This document shows positions 18,632 to 27,397 of a stretch of 42,634 bases of DNA, in pieces. Made by a program: the position numbers and the translations under genes. The notes below the pieces were generated by a model. It worked only from the letters and a program-made list of their open reading frames with translations. It did not search any database and was not told where the DNA came from. Numbering within the stretch: position 1 is the first letter of the stretch; each line of letters starts with the position of its first letter. Source of the DNA: Thermofilaceae archaeon (GTDB taxonomy: Archaea; Thermoproteota; Thermoprotei; Thermofilales; Thermofilaceae); NCBI GenBank assembly GCA_026986905.1, contig JALSNQ010000004.1, forward strand, positions 1 to 42,634, written 5' to 3'.

Positions 18632-20410
18632 ATGGTGAAGGAGGTATTTATAGACCCTATAACCAGGATCGAGGGGCACCTGGCCCTTAGAGCGCTCGTC
18701 GACGAGACGACTAGGAAGCCGCGGGACGTGTGGGTATTCGCTACCATGTTTAGGGGCTTTGAGGTTTTCCTCAGGGGAAGGCCCCCCGAGGACGCGATAC
18801 ACATAACCTCAAGGATATGCGGCGTGTGTGGCGCGAGCCACGCGAACGCCTCCATGCATGCTAACGACATGGTCTACGGGGTCGCGCCGGAGCCCTTCGG
18901 CGTAGTGTTGAGGAATATGGCCTTCGCGATGACAGATCCGCTCTACGACCACTCGATTATTCTCAACATGCTTGGGGGCCCGGACTATAGCGAGATAATG
19001 GTTAAGAAGCTGACGCCTAGCGTATGGGATGACGCCTTAAAGGTGGATGCGCCGCACCGCGACATACACGGTTTCGCGAAGATAGCGGACATAATGAGAG
19101 GGCTTAACCCGATTTCAGGAAAGATCTGGCAGCTTGCCGTCAAATACCAGAGGATAGCCAGAGAGGGCGGCGTGCTAATATATGGCAGGCACAGTCACCC
19201 CTCTACAATAATACCGGGCGGGATCTCCACGGATCTATCAAATGCTGAGTATCTACTCATAGGCTACACGTACAGGCTTACAAAGCTCACAGCATGGGTT
19301 AAGTACGTCTACACGGTGTGGCAGGATCTAGTATGGTTCTTTGAGGAACACGAGGGATACAGGGATCAGGGGAAAACCTATGACAAGCACAACATGGTTA
19401 GCGGAGGCGTATTCGACGACCCGGAGGCGTACTCGTCGCTAAACGGGTCCCCAGAGGAGTTCTACTCGCACATCGACGAGGCGGCGGCGAAGAGGGAGAT
19501 AAAGCCGGGGGCCTTTATAAATGGAGAGCTTGTAACCAAGAGCTACCGCGAGATAAACCTCAGCATAATGGAGCATGTAGATAGGGCCTTCTACAAGGAC
19601 TGGGACAGCAAGTTCACAGAGACAGACCCTGACGGCAACAAGCTTCTATGGGGGAAGGCGGATCCCAGGTTCCATCCATGGAACAAGACGACCATTCCGA
19701 AGCCGGGCGCGATAGACTGGAATGGAAAGTACACGTGGGCCGCCCATGTGCGCTTCGTGTGGAAGGACGGCACAATTACGCCCTTCGAGGTAGGCCCCAT
19801 AGCGAGGCTCACTGTGACGGCCTATCAGCCCAACGACTATGGCAGCGGCAACGGCGTGTTAAAGGTGACCCTGCCTAGAAGCGGCGGCGCGGACGACCTG
19901 CCTCCAGCTGTAGCGGAGGAGATGGAGCTCGAGTGGAAGGCGCCCCCCTATTCAACTACCCTGCAGAGGGACCTCGCAAGGGCCTTTAACCTCGTTATAG
20001 ACGCTGCAGCTGCGTGGAAAAACGTGGTTAAAGCGGTGGAGCTCGTGAAGGCGGGTCACGTTAAGACTTCGAGGCCGTGGAGCCCGCCTGGCAGGAGGAC
20101 GTTTGGTGTAGGCTTTACGGAGGCCCCGAGGGGCACTGTGAGGCACTGGATAGTCCAGGAAGGCGGGAGGATCGTGAATTACCAGATACACGCTCCGACG
20201 ACCGGCAACGTGTCGCCTAAGGATAAGTGGGGCATGTCGCCCTTCGAGCAGAGCGTGTACAACACTGTGGTTACAGAAGAGGTGCCGCCGGATCAGTGGC
20301 AGGGGCTCGACTTTGTCAGGGCCATTAGGAGCTTCGACCCGTGCATAGCGTGCGCCGTGCACATACAGGTGGGACGTGTAAAGGCGATAAAGAAGATGAT
20401 AATGAGGTAG
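18632..20410 (+). CDS. hynL: [NiFe] hydrogenase large (catalytic) subunit
   Basis: The 592-residue protein holds the Ni-Fe(CN)2CO site. The L1 motif RICGVCGASH at 61-70 provides C63 and C66; the L2 motif DPCIACAVH at 569-577 provides C571 and C574. The 15 residues after H577 form the C-terminal peptide removed by the endopeptidase encoded at 16.0 kb. The start FIDPITRIEGHLAL is typical of uptake (group 1) enzymes. It oxidises H2 outside the membrane, is co-exported with HynS by the Tat system, and passes electrons to Isp1/Isp2. The start is 2 bases after the hynS stop; a GGTGAG-like site at the end of hynS serves it. Confidence 0.96.
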   Translation: MVKEVFIDPITRIEGHLALRALVDETTRKPRDVWVFATMFRGFEVFLRGRPPEDAIHITSRICGVCGASHANASMHANDMVYGVAPEPFGVVLRNMAFAMTDPLYDHSIILNMLGGPDYSEIMVKKLTPSVWDDALKVDAPHRDIHGFAKIADIMRGLNPISGKIWQLAVKYQRIAREGGVLIYGRHSHPSTIIPGGISTDLSNAEYLLIGYTYRLTKLTAWVKYVYTVWQDLVWFFEEHEGYRDQGKTYDKHNMVSGGVFDDPEAYSSLNGSPEEFYSHIDEAAAKREIKPGAFINGELVTKSYREINLSIMEHVDRAFYKDWDSKFTETDPDGNKLLWGKADPRFHPWNKTTIPKPGAIDWNGKYTWAAHVRFVWKDGTITPFEVGPIARLTVTAYQPNDYGSGNGVLKVTLPRSGGADDLPPAVAEEMELEWKAPPYSTTLQRDLARAFNLVIDAAAAWKNVVKAVELVKAGHVKTSRPWSPPGRRTFGVGFTEAPRGTVRHWIVQEGGRIVNYQIHAPTTGNVSPKDKWGMSPFEQSVYNTVVTEEVPPDQWQGLDFVRAIRSFDPCIACAVHIQVGRVKAIKKMIMR

Positions 20411-20416
20411 GTGGCG

Positions 20417-21211
20417 ATGGATATACTCGACTTCGCAGTGTATGTGGCGCCCCCCTACGTCGTAGCGGCCTTCGCGTTCGGGGCAACCTATAGGCTACTA
20501 AAATACATCTTTCTCTGGAAGCGTGGACCGGGGCCCGAGCCCAGGAAGAGAGGGGCGGGCAGCCTGGTGAAGGGCCTCATAATGACATTCCTCAACCCTA
20601 TCATCGAGAGTATAAGGAGGAAGCCCCACGACTTTATCACAGGCCTGGTGATGCTCCACATACTTGGCGTGATCCCACTAATATTCCTCCTAGACCAGCA
20701 CATAGCCGCGTTCGCCTACTGGTTTCCACCCTACGCGCTCCTCGCCCCCCTGGCGATCCCTCTCTCCTTTACAACCAGCGCTTTAACAGTAGCCGCCCCC
20801 TTCAAACCTGTCTCGGAGATGCAGTGGGGCTTCGTCAACACGATATGGGGCCCCTTAACGGTGTTCCTCAACGGCGACGTTCTAGCTGTGCTCGCGATGC
20901 TAGGAGTCGCGTACAAGATAGGGGACAAGATAGTTAGGAGGGCCCACGGGCTTACCCATGTAAGGATAGGCGACTTCTTCGACCTAGGATTGCTGTTCAC
21001 TATACTGCTCTTCGGGTTCATGGCGGCTCACCACCTGCCCAGCGGGGACATAGTAACCTACAGGACCGTTCTCGGGATACACATAGTGCTCGCAGAGCTC
21101 CTCGTCGCGTTGCTGCCCTTTACCAAGTTCTGGCACTTCGTCTTCGGCTTCTGGTACGGGAAGCTCCACGAGTGGTATGACCTTAAGTATAAGAGAGGTG
21201 TGGCGGAATGA
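20417..21211 (+). CDS. isp1: hydrogenase-associated cytochrome b-like membrane subunit (Isp1-like)
   Basis: This protein of about 264 residues has around five hydrophobic spans (residues 4-30, 70-95, 97-125, 135-160, 190-245). His residues in or beside spans (MLHILGVIP, FMAAHHLPSGD, GIHIVLAELL, FWHFVFGFWYGK) could ligate b-type haem, as in NarI/DsrM-like quinone-linked subunits. In Acidianus, Isp1 sits in the hydrogenase operon and links it to the quinone pool; the same role is inferred here. I choose the ATG at 20417 with GGTGG just before it; a GTG at 20411 adds two residues. It overlaps isp2 by four bases. Confidence 0.8.
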   Translation: MDILDFAVYVAPPYVVAAFAFGATYRLLKYIFLWKRGPGPEPRKRGAGSLVKGLIMTFLNPIIESIRRKPHDFITGLVMLHILGVIPLIFLLDQHIAAFAYWFPPYALLAPLAIPLSFTTSALTVAAPFKPVSEMQWGFVNTIWGPLTVFLNGDVLAVLAMLGVAYKIGDKIVRRAHGLTHVRIGDFFDLGLLFTILLFGFMAAHHLPSGDIVTYRTVLGIHIVLAELLVALLPFTKFWHFVFGFWYGKLHEWYDLKYKRGVAE

Positions 21212-22569
21212 ACGGGGTTAACTGGGAGACATATGACGAGGCCCTTGTAAAAGAGGCCGCTAAGAGCGTTGTAGGGCACATAGACCCCGTTATGATGCAC
21301 TACATCGAGAACTGCGTCTCATGTGCCGCATGCGAGACGGCGTGCCCCTATTACGCCGTCGGCGAGGAATACGGCCCCGTAAACAAGGCAGAAAACCTTA
21401 GAAAACTCGTTAGAAGCGAAGTAGCCATACTCCCCAGAATATTCCCATGGCTCTTCCACTCACACGTGCCTAAGGACGCAGAGGAACTAAACAAATGGGC
21501 CGAAATGGCCTACCGCTGCACGAACTGTGGGCTATGCTACGTCACCTGCCCCTTCGGCATACACAGTGGAGAGATGATAAAACTGGTACGAGGGTTCCTT
21601 ACGAAGACGGGCCGCGTGCCAACAGTCCTTAAAGCAATGATAGACATGGAGGTATCCGGCACATACAGCGGGATAAAGGGGTTCATGGATCTCTGGCAAT
21701 CCGTGCTCAAAGAAGCTGAGAAGGCTATAGGGAAAGAGCTCCCGCTCGACAAGAAGGGGGCAGAATACGTCTACCTCCCCTCTCTAGCCGAGGCAATGAT
21801 AACGCCTGAAGCGATAGTCTCCTCCATAAAGATACTGGACAAACTAGGGCTAAACTGGACTATGCCCAGCGACCCCATGTCCATAAGAGCTCCCGTGGGC
21901 GCGCTGGCTGGAGACGGGGAGGCGGCCGCGGCCGTTGTAAAGCGCATATACAACTACCTAAAGGAGATAGGCCCAAGGTACGTTGTCATGAGCGACGGGG
22001 GGTACCCCTACACCACATACCGCTTCGACTTACCACGCATAGTGGGCGAGAAGCCGCCCTTCAAGGTAGTACACTTTGTAGAGTTGATACTCGAACTTGT
22101 GGAGGCTGGTAAAGCGAAGATAATTCAGGGAGACGAAGAGGTGACATGGCATAGCCCGTGCAAAATGGGCCGCTTCGCAGGCCTAATAGAGGAGCCCGCG
22201 AAGCTCCTCTCCATGGCGTCTAAAAACTTTAGAAAGCTTGAAAGCCACGGACTTTTCAGCAGATGCTGCGGTGGAGGAAACTCTATAGCCTGCATAGTGT
22301 TGCCGACAATGCAGTTCCTCGGCAAGCTGACGGGCACGACGATGCAGGTATCGGATGAAGAAATGAATTTCCTGAAGAAGCTGGAGCACGACATGTATAT
22401 TGCAAGTAAGGGCAAGATAGACGAGATCCGTAAGAGCAAGGCTAAGATAGTGGCGTCTGCATGTGTAGGCTGTATCCACACGATAAGGCTGTCTTCGAGG
22501 GTTCACGGATTAGATGTCAGCGTGGTAAACATAGTTGAAGTCCTTGCAGATAAAATAGAAAAGGCCTAA
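21208..22569 (+). CDS. isp2: HdrD/DsrK-like Fe-S subunit of the hydrogenase complex (Isp2-like)
   Basis: The 453-residue cytoplasmic subunit has two [4Fe-4S] motifs, Cys 36, 39, 42, 46 and Cys 104, 107, 110, 114. A C-terminal CCG domain has C318, C353-C354 and C419-x2-C422 (HSPCKMGR, SRCCGGGN, SACVGC). The first CCG domain is present as a fold but has lost its cysteines: the expected CCG is RAPVGALAGD near 227-236 and the expected CPGC is SDGGYPY at 262-268. So it can hold only one of the two non-cubane clusters of HdrD. It probably passes electrons between Isp1/quinone and a cytoplasmic or sulfur-related partner. It ends 27 bases from convergent hypE. Confidence 0.88.
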   Translation: MNGVNWETYDEALVKEAAKSVVGHIDPVMMHYIENCVSCAACETACPYYAVGEEYGPVNKAENLRKLVRSEVAILPRIFPWLFHSHVPKDAEELNKWAEMAYRCTNCGLCYVTCPFGIHSGEMIKLVRGFLTKTGRVPTVLKAMIDMEVSGTYSGIKGFMDLWQSVLKEAEKAIGKELPLDKKGAEYVYLPSLAEAMITPEAIVSSIKILDKLGLNWTMPSDPMSIRAPVGALAGDGEAAAAVVKRIYNYLKEIGPRYVVMSDGGYPYTTYRFDLPRIVGEKPPFKVVHFVELILELVEAGKAKIIQGDEEVTWHSPCKMGRFAGLIEEPAKLLSMASKNFRKLESHGLFSRCCGGGNSIACIVLPTMQFLGKLTGTTMQVSDEEMNFLKKLEHDMYIASKGKIDEIRKSKAKIVASACVGCIHTIRLSSRVHGLDVSVVNIVEVLADKIEKA

Positions 22570-22596
22570 TTCCCCTTTTTCTACGCCCCCTGCTGG

Positions 22597-23634
22597 CTAG
22601 CATATTCTCGGTACAAGCTCTCCTCGGGGAGGCTCTAGGATCCTAACTCCGCCCACAGCGCTCCGGTAAAGGACGTATCCCTTGTATTTTTCGCTAGACC
22701 TTGCCTCGCCTATGATGCTTGCATGCTTAAACCCTAGCTCATGCATCCTCTCAACAACATCCTCAGCGACCGTGGGTGCTACCCCAAGTACGGCGACTCC
22801 TTCAGATGCGAGTGAGAGGGGGTCTATCCCGAGCATCTCCGCGTAGGCTACCACGGGTTTTCTCAGAGGGATGCTGGCCTCCTCTACGACGATGACTGTG
22901 CCGCTTGAAGAAGCCCAGTCGTTCAGGGTCATGGCGAGGCCACCGCGGGTGGGATCCCTTGCTGCGTGGATGTGCTCGCCGTACTCCTCTATCAACGGTA
23001 GCATGAGGCCTGTTAGGGGTTTTACGTCGCTGCGAAGCTGTGCCTCTTCGAGGTCTATGCCGTACTGGAGGGCGAGGATTGTTGCCCCGTGCTCGCCTAG
23101 AGGGCCGCTTACGATTATCTTGTCTCCAGGCGCTAGGTTTCTGTCAACTATCACGCGATCCGCGACCCCTATTCCCAGGGTGGATATTATTACGCCGTTA
23201 AGATCGCTTTTCGGGAGAACCTTAAAGTCTCCCCCTATCAACGCGACATCGTTTTCCTCTAGGGTATTGACGAATGACTCCATTATTTTCTCCATATCCT
23301 CCACGGGAAACCCCTCTTGTGCCACTACGGCGTCCATCATCGCCACGGGCCGGCCGCCCATCATGAGCACGTCGTTTATGGAGCCTGCGGCGGCAAGCAG
23401 GCCTATGTTGCCGCCAGGGAAGAAGGGCGGGGTAACCGTGTATGAGTCTACGCTAAGTACGACGTGCTTGTCGCCTAGCTTCAGCGTCGCTCCGTCGTCG
23501 AGGACGTCGAGGCCCACGCCGCCGAGGGCTCTAGTAAGATAGTCGGGGACGCGGGATATTAGAAGATGGTTGAGGATCTCCTCGGTCTCCACGCCCCCGG
23601 CTCCGTGGGCCAATGTGAGAAACCTCGGCTTCAC
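22597..23634 (-). CDS. hypE: hydrogenase maturation protein HypE
   Basis: This 345-residue PurM-like ATPase dehydrates the thiocarboxamide on its C-terminal Cys to give the cyanide ligands of the NiFe site. The C-terminus is PRIC, with the catalytic Cys as last residue. Nucleotide-binding segments include LDVLDDGATLKL, VLSVDSYTVTPPFFPGG, LIGGDFKVLPK and ARDPTRGGLAMTLN. The first residues LTLAHGAGG match the family. It follows hypC with a 4-base overlap. Confidence 0.95.
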   Translation of the reverse strand: MKPRFLTLAHGAGGVETEEILNHLLISRVPDYLTRALGGVGLDVLDDGATLKLGDKHVVLSVDSYTVTPPFFPGGNIGLLAAAGSINDVLMMGGRPVAMMDAVVAQEGFPVEDMEKIMESFVNTLEENDVALIGGDFKVLPKSDLNGVIISTLGIGVADRVIVDRNLAPGDKIIVSGPLGEHGATILALQYGIDLEEAQLRSDVKPLTGLMLPLIEEYGEHIHAARDPTRGGLAMTLNDWASSSGTVIVVEEASIPLRKPVVAYAEMLGIDPLSLASEGVAVLGVAPTVAEDVVERMHELGFKHASIIGEARSSEKYKGYVLYRSAVGGVRILEPPRGELVPRIC

Positions 23635-23924
23635 TTGTGCCCCACCCCTAGTAGCTGCTTGTAGCGCTGGATGTATTCCTCTATTTCACGCCTTTCCTCG
23701 CTGTCGGCGAGGCTCGTCGCCATTTCCTTGTAGAGCTCTAGGGAGCTTAGAATTTCTTCCTCACTTATACGGCCTATAATGGCGCCAGCATGAACCATCA
23801 CGAGGTCGCCCTCCTTGATGCCGTTTGCAGCTAAAACAACCTCCCTGGTACTCCCGCCACCAAAGTCTACGATCGCTGTATACTCTCTTATCTCGACTAC
23901 ACGTGCGGGGACGCCCCAGCACAT
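23631..23924 (-). CDS. hypC: hydrogenase maturation chaperone HypC
   Basis: The protein has 97 residues. The start is the ATG at 23924 giving MCWGVPARVVEI; Cys2 after Met is the conserved residue that binds the Fe(CN)2CO precursor and the large subunit. An upstream extension of the frame is out of family and was rejected. G-D-L-V-M-V-H-A-G near the middle matches the HypC beta-barrel core. The ATG overlaps the stop of hypD by one base (TAATG), and the end overlaps hypE, so hypD-hypC-hypE is one coupled unit. Confidence 0.94.
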   Translation of the reverse strand: MCWGVPARVVEIREYTAIVDFGGGSTREVVLAANGIKEGDLVMVHAGAIIGRISEEEILSSLELYKEMATSLADSEERREIEEYIQRYKQLLGVGHK

Positions 23925-25108
23925 TATACACCCACCTCTTTCGCTATCTCTTCGGCAAGCCCCCCACCCCCAAAGCGGGCCCACACAGCACAGGTCCCCT
24001 CGAGAGACACCATGCAGGGGCCGATAGGGTGCTCGGGCATGCACACCCTCTTAAACAAGGGGCAGTCTGTAGGTTTCGCCAAGCCTAATGTAATATCGGC
24101 GCACTTGCACGCTGCCGGCAAGTCGTAGCTCCACTCCTCAGCGCTCAGCCTCTTCACACCGAATTCTTTGAAAGCGTCGTGCGCAGCGTAACTCCCCTTC
24201 AACTCCAGCCCACTCTCCGGTATAAACCCCAGGCCGCGCCAGGCCGCGTCCTCGACACTGAACACCCTGGAATTGACCTCCTGCACATACCTGTTCCCCT
24301 CCCAAGACACAAGGCGTTTATACTCTATGACGACCCTCGCCTCCCCCTCCCATATCATCTTTAGCAACATGGCTATCGACATCAGCAAGTCGAGGGGCTC
24401 GAACCCTGACACGACGGCAGGGATCCCGAATCGACGCGCCATTTCATCCCACGGTTTAGCCCCCGTTATCGTCGACACGTGGCCAGGCGCTATTATACCC
24501 TGTACAGGAGTAACACCTCTTTCCAAGGCGGCTTCAATGGCGTAGCTCGCGGCCGGAGGCGTTAAGCGGAGTACACTCATAAAGTAGAGGTTCTCGGGTA
24601 CATGTCCACCGTATAGTGGGATCGAGTAGCTCGGCGTCGTGGTTTCAAAGCCTATCCCGAGGAAGACGGAGTCTTTACCGTCTTTTGACGCCTTTTTAAC
24701 AGCGTCTAGAAAGCTGTAAACGACCTCTACGTTGCCGCCCAGAGCTTTGGCATCTTCGAGGCTGCGCGCCCCCTTAACGCGCCTCAGCGAGGGGAGTTTA
24801 AATGCGTCGCCAAAACTAAAGACGCGTACACCGTCCATGCTGAGCTTTATAGCCTGCTCGATATAGTAGGAGGGCGTTACGCATACCGGGCAGCCCGGTC
24901 CTGCGACGAGCTCAACGTTAGGGGGCATGAGGCTCCTCAGGCCGAAGTGTACGGTCGTCCACTCGTGTGTGCCGCAGAAGTTCATGAGTTTTATTTTCTT
25001 GCTTCCAAGCTTGTTAGCTAGTCTCCATATAGTTTTTTTAATTGAGGATGCAGCTGCGGCGTCGTATCTCAATACCTGCAGGCTCTCCGGGGACTCTGCC
25101 ATGAACAC
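23924..25108 (-). CDS. hypD: hydrogenase maturation protein HypD
   Basis: This is a 394-residue Fe-S scaffold on which the Fe(CN)2CO unit is built with HypC and HypE. Conserved elements are NFCGTHEWTT near 43, LVAGPGCPVCVTP near 69, LGIGFETTTP near 150, QGIIAPGHVSTI near 200, and the C-terminal Cys cluster (PAACKCADITLG, PTDCPLFKRVCMPEHPIGPCMVS). It is the first gene of hypDCE and diverges from hypA across 45 bases. A second ATG two codons in is also usable. Confidence 0.95.
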   Translation of the reverse strand: MFMAESPESLQVLRYDAAAASSIKKTIWRLANKLGSKKIKLMNFCGTHEWTTVHFGLRSLMPPNVELVAGPGCPVCVTPSYYIEQAIKLSMDGVRVFSFGDAFKLPSLRRVKGARSLEDAKALGGNVEVVYSFLDAVKKASKDGKDSVFLGIGFETTTPSYSIPLYGGHVPENLYFMSVLRLTPPAASYAIEAALERGVTPVQGIIAPGHVSTITGAKPWDEMARRFGIPAVVSGFEPLDLLMSIAMLLKMIWEGEARVVIEYKRLVSWEGNRYVQEVNSRVFSVEDAAWRGLGFIPESGLELKGSYAAHDAFKEFGVKRLSAEEWSYDLPAACKCADITLGLAKPTDCPLFKRVCMPEHPIGPCMVSLEGTCAVWARFGGGGLAEEIAKEVGV

Positions 25109-25118
25109 CGAGAGACAA

Positions 25119-25139
25119 TATTATAATCCTGCTATAATA
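25119..25139. promoter_or_regulatory. divergent promoter between hypD and hypA
   Basis: Two short TATA-like runs, ATTATAAT and CTATAATAC, fill the 45-base gap between hypD and hypA. TTATAAT at 25121-25127 is about 27-33 bases before the hypA ATG, pointing to a leaderless or very short-leader message. Confidence 0.45.
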
Positions 25140-25153
25140 CTTCACCGTTAGCC

Positions 25154-25597
25154 ATGCATGAGTGGAGTGTAACCCAGTCCATTGTAGAGGCGTTACTACG
25201 GTTTGCGGAGGAGAACGGGCTGAGGAATATCACGAGGGTCGTTATAGAGGTCAACCAGCTTTCACAGCTTGAGAATGATATAATCAAGGAAGCCTTCCAG
25301 ATACTGACAAGGGGTACGATCGCGGAGGACGCGGAGCTCGTAATCGACGAAGCGCCGGTAAGCTTTGTCTGCAGGAACTGTGGGTACCGGTGGGGTTTAG
25401 AGGATGTGTTAAGGGAGATAAACGACGCTGCAAAGACCCACGGTATAGTAGACGAAGAGGGTACCGTTGACCCACCGCTACACTACCTACCTATGCTCGT
25501 CTACAGCTTCGTAAAGTGCCCCAGGTGTGGTAGCAGGGACTTTGAGATAGAGAACCCCTATAGTGTTAGGATAAAAAACGTTGAAGGTGAGAAATGA
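25154..25597 (+). CDS. hypA: nickel metallochaperone HypA
   Basis: This 147-residue protein carries nickel to the hydrogenase large subunit. It begins MHEWSVTQSIVEAL, where His2 is the nickel ligand. The zinc site is formed by C73/C76 (CRNC) and C122/C125 (CPRC). About 45 residues separate the two Cys pairs, much longer than in bacterial HypA and like the Thermococcus form. It overlaps the following ATPase gene by ATGA. Confidence 0.95.
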   Translation: MHEWSVTQSIVEALLRFAEENGLRNITRVVIEVNQLSQLENDIIKEAFQILTRGTIAEDAELVIDEAPVSFVCRNCGYRWGLEDVLREINDAAKTHGIVDEEGTVDPPLHYLPMLVYSFVKCPRCGSRDFEIENPYSVRIKNVEGEK

Positions 25598-26379
25598 TGG
25601 TGGAGCCATGGGAGATTCTAGCTGAGAGGAGAATGAAGGAGGTAGGGAAGATACTCCTAGTGGGAAGTGGAAAGGGCGGCGTGGGCAAGAGCCTCATAGC
25701 CGCAGGTCTTGCAGAGGCCTTGAAAGCCAGGGGTTTTAGAACCGGGCTCTTCGACCTTGACATCCACGGCCCCTCCGTGCCAGAGATACTTGGCGTCGAG
25801 AAAATAGAGCTCAGAGGTACTAGAGAGGGCCTCGAGCCGCCAAGCATAAACGGGGTCAAAGCGATGTCCGTGGGCTTCCTCGTGGGAAAAAGCCCTGTGC
25901 CTCTGCGTGGCGCCGCGAAGAGCGAGGTTGTAGAGGACTTGATAGCCAACACCAACTGGGGGCACCTAGACTACCTCGTAGTAGACTTGCCCCCCGGTAC
26001 AGGTGAAGAGGTCGTGGATTCTCTAAGGGTGTTTCGCAGATTCCCCCACGGCTTTATCGTAGTGGCGACGCCCTCAGTACTAGCTCTAAGCGTCGTTGAG
26101 AGACTTCTAAGACTCTTAATTGACGAAAGAATATCCATTGAAGGACTTGTCGCAAACATGGCGACCCTCCCCGGAGGAGCCCCCCATCCCGGCCTCCCAG
26201 TCATAGAAGAGTTTTCGAAGAAGCAGCACATCAGACTGCTCGCTAAAATACCGTTTGATCTCACGCTCGAGGAGGTGTTAATGAAAAAAGCCCCACTTAG
26301 CGATGCAAAGGCCTTCTGGGAGTCGATTCTAGAACTTTCAGAAACGATTTCAGCGGAAACCTCGGCTCACCCCGGATAG
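25594..26379 (+). CDS. Mrp/MinD-type ATPase, probable ATPase-type HypB partner of HypA
   Basis: This is a 261-residue deviant P-loop ATPase. Walker [11 protein letters not shown] is at 24-33; FDLDIHGPSVPEILG follows, then VVDLPPGTGEEV and the TPSVLALSVVERL segment. It lacks the Mrp CxxC cluster ligand motif and the N-terminal DUF59 domain, and lacks the GTPase motifs of classical HypB. In Thermococcus kodakarensis an ATPase of this Mrp/MinD type (HypB-AT) binds HypA and enhances nickel uptake; direct 4-base overlap with hypA here makes the same role likely. The last 83 bases of the gene overlap the end of moaA on the other strand. Confidence 0.85.
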   Translation: MMVEPWEILAERRMKEVGKILLVGSGKGGVGKSLIAAGLAEALKARGFRTGLFDLDIHGPSVPEILGVEKIELRGTREGLEPPSINGVKAMSVGFLVGKSPVPLRGAAKSEVVEDLIANTNWGHLDYLVVDLPPGTGEEVVDSLRVFRRFPHGFIVVATPSVLALSVVERLLRLLIDERISIEGLVANMATLPGGAPHPGLPVIEEFSKKQHIRLLAKIPFDLTLEEVLMKKAPLSDAKAFWESILELSETISAETSAHPG

Positions 26380-27397
26380 AGCCGCGTGCAGCCATACATG
26401 CACCTTCCCTTATCTTAAAGAACGGCTCCCTCCGCTTATTGGCTTCCTTTATAGCCTCCATTAGCTTCGAAACCTTTTCCTCACGGGTAAGGCCCCGGTC
26501 CCTAAGGATGTGTTTTACCTCGACGAGGTTATCGTTCCTATTTATACATGGTTTCAGCATGCCGTCGTGCGTTAATCTGATCTTCGTACACGACGCGCAG
26601 AAATAGGGGTTGCAGTAACTGGCTATAAGCTCTACATAAATACCGCTATCCAAGTATATACGGGGCCTTGACTGCAGCTTACGTATCTCCACCTTCCTTG
26701 CATATCTTAAAAGCTGAGGTACAACCTCATCTATTTTTACAAACAACTTGTTAAAGGAGATAGCGCCGAGACCCACCGGTATAAGCTCAATTATATTCAC
26801 GTTGAAACCCATATCGGAAGCGTAGTTAATTATGTCACCCACCTCCCCTATATTGTATCTTGTAAGCACAAAGTTCAACTTAACCGGTAGATCGTTTTTT
26901 CTCGCAGACTCAAGGCCCCTTAAAACATTCTCCAATCCGTCAATACCTGTTATGCGACGGTAATTTTCTCTATGTATAGAGTGTAGACTAACGTTGGCTC
27001 TATCAAGCCCCGCCTCTAAGAGTTCATCGATTCTCTCCTCGAGGAAGAACCCATTAGTTGTGAGCGACACCTCGCTTCCAGGAAACTTTAATTGCCTTAT
27101 TATCTCTCCAATATCTTTTCTTAAAAGAGGTTCACCACCTGTTATTTTAAAAAACCGAATGCCGAGCCTATAGGCAGCCTCGCCCACGAGCCCTATCATC
27201 TCCGGCGTTAAACCGTCGGGCCTATTGATTTCGCCCTCCCTATGGCAGAAAATGCACCTATAGTTGCAGTTGCTGGTCACCGAGATTCTTAGGTGAGTTA
27301 GGGGGCGACCATAATTGTCTTCCAGTACTCCGGTCAAGAGGATAGGCACCAGGATACTATGGTTATAATGTAGCGTAAAAACGTTATTGCCAGTCAA
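26297..27397 (-). CDS. moaA: MoaA, GTP 3',8-cyclase (radical SAM) for molybdopterin
   Basis: The protein has 366 residues if the TTG at 27397 is used. The radical-SAM cluster is C44-x3-C48-x2-C51 (NCNYRCIFC), preceded by YGRPLTHLRISVT. GGEPLLRKDI follows near residue 107. The C-terminal second cluster is in YFCASCTKIRLTHDGMLKPC. It makes the first intermediate of molybdopterin, needed by the oxidoreductase at 4.5 kb. The start is unsure: AT-rich DNA with TATA-like runs at 27406-27418 would place transcription inside this frame, and a TTG at 27337 with GGTG before it would start just ahead of the conserved region. The C-terminus runs 83 bases into the hypB-type gene, giving an extra basic tail. 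Confidence 0.88.
   Translation of the reverse strand: MTGNNVFTLHYNHSILVPILLTGVLEDNYGRPLTHLRISVTSNCNYRCIFCHREGEINRPDGLTPEMIGLVGEAAYRLGIRFFKITGGEPLLRKDIGEIIRQLKFPGSEVSLTTNGFFLEERIDELLEAGLDRANVSLHSIHRENYRRITGIDGLENVLRGLESARKNDLPVKLNFVLTRYNIGEVGDIINYASDMGFNVNIIELIPVGLGAISFNKLFVKIDEVVPQLLRYARKVEIRKLQSRPRIYLDSGIYVELIASYCNPYFCASCTKIRLTHDGMLKPCINRNDNLVEVKHILRDRGLTREEKVSKLMEAIKEANKRREPFFKIREGACMAARGSIRGEPRFPLKSFLKVLESTPRRPLHR

Noticed and set aside
23925-24044. N-terminal extension of HypC (40 residues)
   Set aside because: It overlaps hypD and would bury Cys2, which must follow the initiator Met; the start at 23924 with TAATG coupling is far better.
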